Positions 61,949-64,000 of a DNA stretch of 64,000 nucleotides are shown piece by piece. This DNA is from Macquaria australasica. Lineage: Eukaryota; Chordata; Actinopteri; Centrarchiformes; Percichthyidae. The translations under genes were made by a program, and so were the position numbers. Under the pieces are notes generated by a model. It had not been told where the DNA came from. It made no database searches and was given only the letters and a program-made list of their open reading frames with translations. Location of the stretch: NCBI GenBank assembly GCA_005408345.1, contig SEMN01001025.1:60069-124068 (forward strand), in the 5' to 3' direction. Numbering within the stretch: the first letter of the stretch is position 1; every line of letters starts with the position of its first letter.

Positions 61949-62957
61949 TAAGACGCCTCCTCAGCTCTTTAAGCCTCCATGAAGCACATAATGGTCTTAC
62001 CTCTCTGTTGTCCAAGTCGGCCTGGACCAGAGTGCCTTTGAAGCACGGCTCCACGTAGCTGACGTAGTCAGTGTACTGCACACAGGAGGAGACACAGTAC
62101 AGCTGAAACGATCAGTCCATTAATCAACCAGTTGATTGACAGAAAGTTAAAATCATCCTTTAAGTCCATCATCCTTTCTGGTTCCAGCTTCACTTAATGT
62201 GAAGATTTGCTGCTTTTCCTTTGAATGATAATAATAATGTTAATGTTGTTAATAATGTTGAGGTTTGGACTGGTGGTTGTGAAGGAGTCACTTTGGGCTC
62301 TGGCTCATTGTGACGCCATTTCTCACTATTTTCACAAGTGTTTACAAACCAATCAATCAACCACAGCTGTTCTGTAAATACCATGTGCATCCTGTGACGA
62401 TGTGCATAGTACACAGTACTTTATAATGCTTGTTGTATGTAATGTGCATGCTTGTCTGTGCCCGGGGACTGAATGAGCTTTTAGCTAAATGCATCAGATT
62501 TCAAGTATTGAAATTTATGTTTATTTTACGTGATCCCTGTCAAATAAATAAACACATGGATTAACCAACTCCAACAGTAAAATCCTGCTTTTACATGAAT
62601 GATGAGGAATAATCATCTATCAGATATAATAGTACAACAGGCACAGGGGGCATTTACTACTTTAACTACATTTTCCTGATTATCACTGAGTATTTTCACA
62701 GTGTGGTATTAGTACTTTTACTGCAGTAAATGATCTGAATACTTCCTCCACCACTGCTGTAATGTGACACTGTGTTTGGTCGTTGAAATTAGTTTTTTTT
62801 CCTCACTGCGATGACGTTGACGAAGTCGTTCTCTCCCAGGGTGTCCAGGATGGTGTTGATGGTGTGTTTGGCGATGGTCATCTTCAGCCCCTTCATGCTG
62901 CCGCTGATGTCCACCATGATGATGATGTCTTTCGGGGACGTGGCTGCCTGGATGTAC
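14229..62957 (-). CDS. cacna2d4: voltage-gated calcium channel auxiliary subunit alpha2delta-4, 5' end outside window
   Basis: This is the extracellular alpha2delta subunit that promotes surface expression and raises the current of high-voltage-activated calcium channels; alpha2delta-4 serves Cav1.4 at photoreceptor ribbon synapses. Thirty-one exons, listed in the four block entries below, join in one frame into 846 residues plus stop. They run from YIQAATSPKD in the von Willebrand A domain to a hydrophobic tail. Human CACNA2D4 has about the same length from this point on (protein 1137 residues), so some 290 N-terminal residues are missing. The 4 paralogue is chosen for the PKPNYNSVDLSEVEWED, RPMVINHDHDIIWTEAYMD and CNNKGYYT segments, and because lrtm2 lies antisense in an intron; LRTM1 is the partner of CACNA2D3. 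No exon is frameshifted. Two introns are unusual: an AT-AC intron and one next to a 15-base exon. Confidence 0.93.
15228..15732 (-). other. cacna2d4: AT-AC (U12-type) intron of cacna2d4
   Basis: After codon AAA plus T, the minus strand reads ATATCCTT (15732-15725), the exact U12 5' splice-site consensus. No GT donor exists in the following bases that would keep the frame. Near the 3' end is TTCCTTAAC (15246-15238), the exact U12 branch-point consensus. The intron ends in AC at 15229-15228, about 11 bases after the branch adenosine. The join restores KEIKYNATVKC, parallel to human alpha2delta-4 VKYNASVKC. Using the nearby AG instead (GGCAG at 15236-15232) breaks this match. Confidence 0.9.
16047..16270. 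mobile_element. 224-base miniature inverted-repeat element
   Basis: The ends are perfect inverted repeats of 19 bases, AATATTCAGGGTTCGTACA and its complement TGTACGAACCCTGAATATT. The interior has GTCTTGAAAGTTTGGAAAAT and ATGCTTGATTTTCAA, which recur in pieces at 52560-52680 and 53645-53740. No coding capacity is present. The CAGGG start suggests a hAT-like non-autonomous transposon; that class call is inference. Confidence 0.8.
18121..18142. repeat. TG repeat just after the donor of cacna2d4 exon 18265-18148
   Basis: On the sense strand this is an AC repeat beginning about six bases after the exon's GTACGA donor. It pairs in principle with the TG-type repeat on the other side of the same exon. 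Confidence 0.95.
18148..30531 (-). CDS. cacna2d4: cacna2d4 exons for the distal alpha2 and cysteine-rich region
   Basis: In transcript order the exons are 30531-30470, 27483-27469 (15 bases), 26809-26765, 26648-26586, 21009-20939, 20664-20589, 19845-19793, 19171-19116 and 18265-18148. They read IGLQLSLDWLEKTFWTIAKQ, PSDTD, CSNIEGVCPLSCGSV, DLNCFLVDNNGFVLLSKERN, GRFFGEVDGSVMASLIKMGM, VSLFDYQAMCKNHHHHANSA, PFYGIAALIRWFFSNAL, FLLDFNLCGLWHSDYF, then LQPCDTAYPGFMYD and IKCGRCQ. The cysteines and the DNNGF and FDYQAMC motifs match the family. The first exon here is separated from 49208 by an 18.7-kb intron that holds lrtm2. Confidence 0.9.
18268..18301. repeat. AC repeat just before the acceptor of cacna2d4 exon 18265-18148
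   Basis: An AC repeat on the plus strand is TG on the sense strand, ending in GTCAG at the acceptor of this exon. Confidence 0.95.
18698..19035. repeat. dispersed repeat with GCTAACATG blocks, copy 1
   Basis: CTAAATGCTAACGTCAGCAT leads into CATAAACCAAAGTGTTGGAC, TGATGGTGGCGCTGGAGGAA and GAGATATTTCACTGAA. The same series is at 41913-42365 and partly at 55945-56120. It lies in a cacna2d4 intron. Confidence 0.75.
21659..22460. repeat. long imperfect AGC (CTG) repeat tract
   Basis: About 800 bases are built of AGC triplets broken every two to four triplets by an extra AG or GC (AGCAGCAGCAGAGC, AGCAGCAGCGC). Most units are 3n+2 bases, so the reading frame shifts from unit to unit and long stop-free frames of Leu, Ala and Cys arise in all three minus-strand frames. 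It lies in the cacna2d4 intron between exons 26586 and 21009, ending about 650 bases before the next acceptor. In the cacna2d4 transcript it reads as CUG-rich RNA. Confidence 0.97.
23857..23926. repeat. 16-base tandem repeat with alternating units
   Basis: Four full units of AGGRCCAGGTGTCAAC and a partial fifth. R alternates A, G, A, G, A, which implies a 32-base higher-order unit. Intronic. Confidence 0.9.
25600..26160 (+). mobile_element. 3' end of a LINE-type retrotransposon
   Basis: The frame ending at 25802 reads FSDRLLHPRCLKERYRRSFL then PAAVRFYNQ, the C-terminus of a retrotransposon polyprotein common in fish. An AT-rich 3' untranslated part follows, ending in CCCCGCTGTGGGACAATAAA and a TTATC tandem tail. 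It is truncated at the 5' side. Confidence 0.75.
26921..27080 (-). mobile_element. reversed fragment of the same LINE tail
   Basis: TCCTTTATTAATCCCACAGC followed by GGGGAAATCTGCAGTG is the reverse complement of the 3' tail family seen at 26108-26130. It lies in the neighbouring intron segment in opposite orientation. Confidence 0.6.
27129..27163. repeat. TG microsatellite
   Basis: About 17 TG units, intronic in cacna2d4. Confidence 0.95.
27469..27483 (-). CDS. cacna2d4: 15-base in-frame microexon of cacna2d4
   Basis: On the minus strand a pyrimidine-rich acceptor (GACTCCTGTTGCTTCCAG) is followed by 15 bases coding PSDTD and then a strong donor, GTAAGT. The exons on both sides meet in phase 0, so including it adds five residues between TIAKQ and CSNIEG, and skipping it leaves the frame open. 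Human alpha2delta-4 and -3, as I recall them, go straight from ...RQ to CS or CA at this point. It is therefore probably an optional cassette. Confidence rests on the splice signals alone. Confidence 0.6.
29480..29885 (+). mobile_element. LINE-like 3' tail
   Basis: T-rich sequence ends in CTGTGAAGCACTTTGAACTG and AAAGGTGCAAATAAAGTTTG, the tail motif of a widespread fish non-LTR element. No coding part was recognised. Confidence 0.55.
31192..31241. repeat. 11-base tandem repeat of GATCATCAGCT
   Basis: Four units of GATCATCAGCT (one with CTGCT) and a partial end. Each junction makes AGCTGATC, so the array is rich in short palindromes. Intronic, in the large cacna2d4 intron. Confidence 0.9.
33109..33702. 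mobile_element. about 590-base inverted-repeat transposon remnant
   Basis: It starts TAGCCACGTTTCCGTCCAAA and ends GCGGTGGAAACACAGCTT, so the ends are imperfect inverted repeats. Sub-terminal GTTTCCACCGCGGTCTAAA and AAACTCACCGAGTTCC are also typical of fish elements with 'gtttccaccgc' ends. No transposase frame is present. Confidence 0.6.
34640..34795 (+). mobile_element. LINE-like 3' tail
   Basis: CCTTGTATGTGAAAACCTAC followed by TTGGCCATAAACCTGATTCTG is a tail motif shared by many fish LINE copies. The T-rich open frame upstream (34143-34637) has no recognisable domain. Confidence 0.5.
35501..35829. repeat. common teleost dispersed repeat
   Basis: It begins ATCCATCCATCCATTTTCTG and ends CTAACCACTGCACCACCGTG then CCGCCC. 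In between are GGCGGGGTACACCCTGGACC, CACCAATTAACCTAACTTGC and AACCCACGCGGACACGGGC. The arrangement is instantly familiar from many fish genomes. Frames across it are not genes. Confidence 0.8.
36757..36790. repeat. AC microsatellite
   Basis: About 17 AC units in the large cacna2d4 intron. A CT repeat lies on each side (about 36625-36665 and 36830-36848). Confidence 0.95.
36890..37281 (+). other. possible 5' noncoding exon of lrtm2
   Basis: A GC- and GA-rich stretch, unlike the AT-rich surroundings, ends in GCGGAGCAGATG followed by the donor-like GTGAGCGG at 37282. It lies on the same strand as lrtm2, about 8 kb upstream of the start-codon exon, and is preceded by CT- and CA-rich sequence. 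No homology supports this; it is a guess from composition and one splice-like site. Confidence 0.15.
37290..37319. repeat. TG microsatellite
   Basis: About 15 TG units directly after the donor-like GTGAGCGG at 37282. Confidence 0.95.
37474..37715. repeat. AT-rich palindromic dispersed element, copy 3
   Basis: It runs from CTGCAACTAATGATTATGTT to TCGACTAATTGTTGCAGCT; the ends are reverse-complement relatives. The middle shares GTCAGAAAATATTGAAAAAT and TTTTGTCCAACCAACAGTTT with the other copies. It directly abuts a LINE fragment at 37722. Confidence 0.75.
37722..38240 (-). mobile_element. C-terminal fragment of a non-LTR retrotransposon polyprotein
   Basis: The minus-strand frame reads YVPALTCGHKLWGMTERMRL, FLRKVSGLSLRERVRSSDIR, IERSQLRWFVHLVR and PTGRRPRGRPRTRWRDYL. 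This is the end of a fish LINE reverse-transcriptase polyprotein. It is followed at its 3' side by the CCATCCATCCATTTTC tail. The copy is 5' truncated and inactive. Confidence 0.8.
38639..38676. repeat. TG microsatellite
   Basis: About 19 TG units in the large cacna2d4 intron. Confidence 0.95.
41913..42365. repeat. dispersed repeat with GCTAACATG blocks, copy 2
   Basis: Shares GAGCTAAATGCTAACATCAG, AAGTGTTGGACACATTAACA, GTTGACCTGATGGTGGCGCT and GAGGAAAAGTCAGAGGA with 18698-19035. It lies in the large cacna2d4 intron. Confidence 0.75.
45102..45195 (+). other. lrtm2: lrtm2 5' untranslated part of the start-codon exon
   Basis: The acceptor TGTTTTCCAG ends at 45101. The bases from 45102 up to the ATG hold an upstream TGA and no longer in-frame ATG extension, so they are read as untranslated. 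One or more further 5' exons must lie upstream within the same cacna2d4 intron. Confidence 0.55.
45196..47216 (+). CDS. lrtm2: leucine-rich repeat and transmembrane protein LRTM2, nested antisense in cacna2d4
   Basis: Coding exons 45196-45241, 45731-46414 and 46735-47216 join in phase (1, then 1) into 403 residues; human LRTM2 is 370. The start is the ATG at 45196 in an exon beginning at 45102 after TTTTCCAG. Residues about 16-36 form a signal peptide (VLVLLGLLGSVHA), followed by an LRR N-cap with CPGVCACY. Leucine-rich repeats follow (LSNLSSLELLDLSQNHLSTL, LRGLDLSSNGLQWLPKGLL), then the C-cap NPWECDCKLRDFKHWMEWL. The transmembrane helix is at about residues 319-343 (IVAGVICGTVCVMMVVAATY), with a short cytoplasmic tail (KSRGQPLMAE). 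The C-cap, VRRAHGT helix entry and YASLMARYQRELK fit LRTM2 rather than LRTM1. An Asn-rich insert between repeats has NNST and NGS glycosylation sites. Confidence 0.92.
48130..48135 (+). terminator. lrtm2: candidate polyadenylation signal of lrtm2
   Basis: AATAAA lies about 0.9 kb after the lrtm2 stop, the first canonical hexamer seen downstream on that strand, followed by T-rich sequence. The span 47217 to about 48150 is then 3' untranslated region. Confidence 0.4.
48150..49207 (-). other. large cacna2d4 intron, part between lrtm2 and exon 49276-49208
   Basis: No gene recognised. The part near 48900-49010 (TTTCAAGACTTTTTAAAACC) looks like a remnant of the repeat family at 16047-16270. Confidence 0.6.
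49208..56298 (-). CDS. cacna2d4: cacna2d4 exons for Cache-like and central alpha2 region
   Basis: In transcript order the exons are 56298-56221, 55463-55383, 55216-55142, 54906-54820, 53961-53890, 52845-52784, 51461-51394, 51135-51090, 50804-50707, 50484-50394, 50001-49909, 49507-49386 and 49276-49208. They encode the Cache-type sensor fold: GILLGVVGSD, APRYMLGAHGYAFLITNNGY, PDLRPLYKDGKKLRPKPNYN and VDLSEVEWED. The central region follows: VNDYFYTNIDETPF, LTRGHGKLMFVGNVSVEEG, DIDPSHRK, LFDAVVTAPLEAYWNAL, TAFLGTRTGL, FLTPADKDNLYTIDHFPLWY and IATTAVTVSSEGKTAMAG. Codon phases match across all twelve internal joins. The acceptor at 49507 has a weak pyrimidine tract, but the frame and homology support it. 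Confidence 0.92.
52560..52690. repeat. fragment related to the 16047-16270 element
   Basis: CACCAGATTATGTTGAAAAT, CAAGTATTTTTCAAGGA and TTAAGCATTTTTCAAACTTT are the reverse complement of interior parts of the element at 16047-16270. It lies in the cacna2d4 intron between exons 52845-52784 and 53890. Confidence 0.5.
54706..54778. repeat. GA then TG microsatellite
   Basis: GA repeat 54706-54720, then an unbroken TG repeat to 54778 and a shorter TG run to 54812. It lies just downstream of the donor of cacna2d4 exon 54906-54820. Confidence 0.95.
55945..56120. repeat. partial copy of the GCTAACATG-type repeat
   Basis: TTTGACCTGCTGCTGGTTCT, AAAAAGTCAGGGGATCAACA and GTTGAGATATTTCACTCTGG match the interior and end of the repeat at 18698-19035. 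Confidence 0.5.
57660..62957 (-). CDS. cacna2d4: cacna2d4 exons for the von Willebrand A domain
   Basis: In transcript order the exons are 62957-62807, 62075-62001, 61276-61187, 60202-60089, 57973-57895 and 57793-57660. The first gives YIQAATSPKDIIIMVDISGS; DISGS is the intact metal-ion-dependent adhesion site (DxSxS) that alpha2delta proteins need to traffic the channel. The rest read YTDYVSYVEPCFKGTLVQAD, HFKLLVEELHVKG, CNQAIMLITDGAMEDFE, VRVFTYLIGREMTFAQ and WIACNNKGYYTHISTLADVQ. The block ends in RPMVINHDHDIIWTEAYMD. Every junction is GT/AG and phase-consistent. Exon 61276-61187 follows directly after a roughly 190-base TGTC microsatellite on the sense strand. Confidence 0.93.
57846..57884. 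repeat. AC microsatellite between two cacna2d4 exons
   Basis: About 19 AC units in the short intron between exons 57973-57895 and 57793-57660, about ten bases from the first one's donor. Confidence 0.95.
58617..59410. mobile_element. inverted-repeat element carrying a Hox9-like homeobox
   Basis: The outer arms 58617-58740 and 59288-59410 are reverse complements, about 90 percent identical by eye. The inner arms 58748-58808 and 59010-59070 are also reverse complements, with three mismatches in 61 bases. The right half holds about 217 extra bases (59071-59287) with no counterpart on the left. The core 58809-59009 is GC-rich and is the homeobox piece. No transposase is visible, so this would be a non-autonomous element that picked up a host exon. 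The exact ends and target-site duplication are unclear, because the right end repeats GTGGTAACGAATTAA once more up to about 59434. Confidence 0.75.
58807..59009 (+). pseudogene. Hox9-type homeobox fragment captured in a repeat
   Basis: The open frame reads ARSSRNKRCPYTKYQTLELE, then KEVLLIMYLTRDRRHEVAHA and LNLTERQVKIWFQNRRMKM. A 60-residue homeodomain maps to 58816-58995, with Trp48, Phe49, Asn51 and Arg53 present. It is closest to the Hox9 paralogue group (RCPYTKYQTLELEKE, YLTRDRRHEVA, LNLTERQVKIWFQNRRMKM), perhaps HoxA9-like. Departures from Hox9 include core Phe20 to Val, the FN at 22-23 to LI, Arg-Leu to His-Ala near 36-37, and loss of the basic KK after RRMKM. There is no hexapeptide exon or other Hox coding sequence nearby. 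Similarity stops where the inverted repeat begins. It is most likely a captured exon-2 piece, not an expressed Hox gene. Confidence 0.85.
60205..60239. repeat. AC microsatellite at a cacna2d4 acceptor
   Basis: On the sense strand a TG repeat runs into GTGCAG at the acceptor of exon 60202-60089. Confidence 0.95.
60341..60832. mobile_element. about 490-base inverted-repeat transposon remnant
   Basis: The left end CTCTCAATTCAGGGGCCGCA and the right end TGCAGCCCCTGAATTGAGGC are inverted repeats extended by CATCCTTTC and GAAGGA. Inner blocks (AGACCACTAAGGCC and GGTCTTCAAATGCAGCC) partly mirror each other. It lies in a cacna2d4 intron upstream of exon 60202-60089. Confidence 0.65.
61279..61467. 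repeat. GACA/GA microsatellite abutting a cacna2d4 acceptor
   Basis: GACA and GA units on the plus strand read as TGTC and TC on the sense strand of cacna2d4. They end in TCTCTCTCAG at the acceptor of exon 61276-61187, so the repeat itself supplies the pyrimidine tract. Confidence 0.95.
61912..61945. repeat. TG microsatellite
   Basis: About 17 TG units, intronic, just downstream of cacna2d4 exon 62075-62001. Confidence 0.95.
62101..62222. repeat. partial AT-rich palindromic element, copy 4
   Basis: AGCTGAAACGATCAGTCCAT and TTAATCAACCAGTTGATTGA are followed by TGGTTCCAGCTTCA and TGAAGATTTGCTGCTTTTC, matching the element in the opposite orientation. It lies in a cacna2d4 intron just upstream of exon 62075-62001. 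Confidence 0.6.
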
Positions 62958-64000
62958 CTGAACACGGGAGGATAGACACTTTTTATTTATTCATATAACA
63001 GCACAACATTTATTCATATTACACTTTTTATTGCATTTATTAAACAGAGTGAATGTTGGCAGAGACGTCCCTCACAATATCAAACACATGAGCCGTTATT
63101 AAATAAATAAAAACAGTCAAATATTTAAATTGTTTTCTTCATTATGTCACTGTTATGTTATGTTATGTTATAGTGGTGTTGTCGCCGGTCAAATCACAAA
63201 CAACTGAGTCATCAATATCAGATACTAAACATTATTATTTTGCCTTATTTCATGTCTCCGTTGCCCGTTTACCAGGTGTGCATGAGACAGAGCTTCATCT
63301 GAAATGAATAAATACTGATATAATAAAATAAAGATGAACTCCAATGAAACTATGAAAATAAGAATAATAAAAAATGTATGACCTTATTTTAAAAATGAAC
63401 TGGTTCATATTCATTCTATGTATATATTCATATTGTTATTGACTGAAAGTAAGTAAACACGTCTGACGAAGAGTTGTATCAAACATTATGAACTTTATTT
63501 TCAGTTTCATTTCAAATCCACTGAGCTGGAGTGGAAAATGTGTCACACACTCGACCACATACAGTCATTTCAGTCAGACAACTCACATCTGAAATGTTTA
63601 TTATAGCGTCAGAACAGAGTTAGAGTTTGGCGTCTAGGCTCCGACCTCGTCACCCCCACAGATATGTTTACAGAGATATTGGGGAGTGATGAGCAAATCT
63701 TAAACCCCCCCAGCGGGAGCCTGCAGGTGCAGTGGCATTGACAGGCAGAGGGAGAGATGGGACATTTTTGCAGCTTAAATATTTCGACAATTTGGGAGGG
63801 TGTGTTTGGTAGATGGTTGTGGAGAGTGAGGGATGTCACGTGTGTTTATTGCAGTGCAGCTCGAGTTGACTGCCTGAACGAGCTCGCAGGCGTCGCTCCA
63901 TATATACAGGAGTGAATACGTGTCTGACATCTACAGCTCTTAATATATTATTTAAAGAACCAAACCTTCATTTCTTTCTTAACGATACAAAATCTGCCTT
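62958..64000 (-). other. cacna2d4 intron running off the window, no exon seen
   Basis: The first exon in the window starts at 62957 in phase 1 (TG|G of a Trp codon is expected). No preceding exon, such as one ending in the family's RRRPW motif, was found up to 64000. Confidence 0.6.

Overview
This looks like a teleost fish genome, probably a spiny-rayed species. It has intron-rich vertebrate genes with GT/AG splicing, very many CA/TG microsatellites, and fish-type interspersed repeats (LINE tails ending in TTATC repeats, small inverted-repeat elements). There is no bacterial or viral layout.

Three host genes can be read by joining exons. (1) Plus strand, 1714-10739: an AFG3-like mitochondrial m-AAA protease, best called afg3l1. 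Fifteen exons are in phase through to the stop; only the first coding exon is not found. (2) Minus strand, 62957-14229: the auxiliary calcium channel subunit alpha2delta-4 (cacna2d4). Thirty-one exons run from the start of the von Willebrand A domain to the C-terminal hydrophobic tail, 846 residues plus stop. Roughly the first 290 residues lie beyond the right edge. (3) Plus strand, 45196-47216: lrtm2, a leucine-rich-repeat transmembrane protein, nested antisense inside the largest cacna2d4 intron, as LRTM2 is in human CACNA2D4. afg3l1 and cacna2d4 converge across about 3.5 kb.

The proteins act in different places. The protease works in the mitochondrial inner membrane. Alpha2delta-4 is an extracellular, membrane-anchored partner of Cav1 channels at photoreceptor synapses. 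LRTM2 is a cell-surface LRR protein. Only the last two are linked by position.

The rest is intron and repeat: about 0.8 kb of CTG-type repeat (on the cacna2d4 sense strand) at 21659-22460, LINE fragments, several small inverted-repeat transposons and many microsatellites. The most unusual item is at 58617-59410. There a nearly complete Hox9-type homeobox (58816-58995) sits in the centre of a long inverted repeat inside a cacna2d4 intron, which looks like a transposable element carrying a captured Hox exon. Two splicing features also stand out: an AT-AC (U12-type) intron at 15228-15732 and a 15-base in-frame microexon at 27469-27483, both in cacna2d4.
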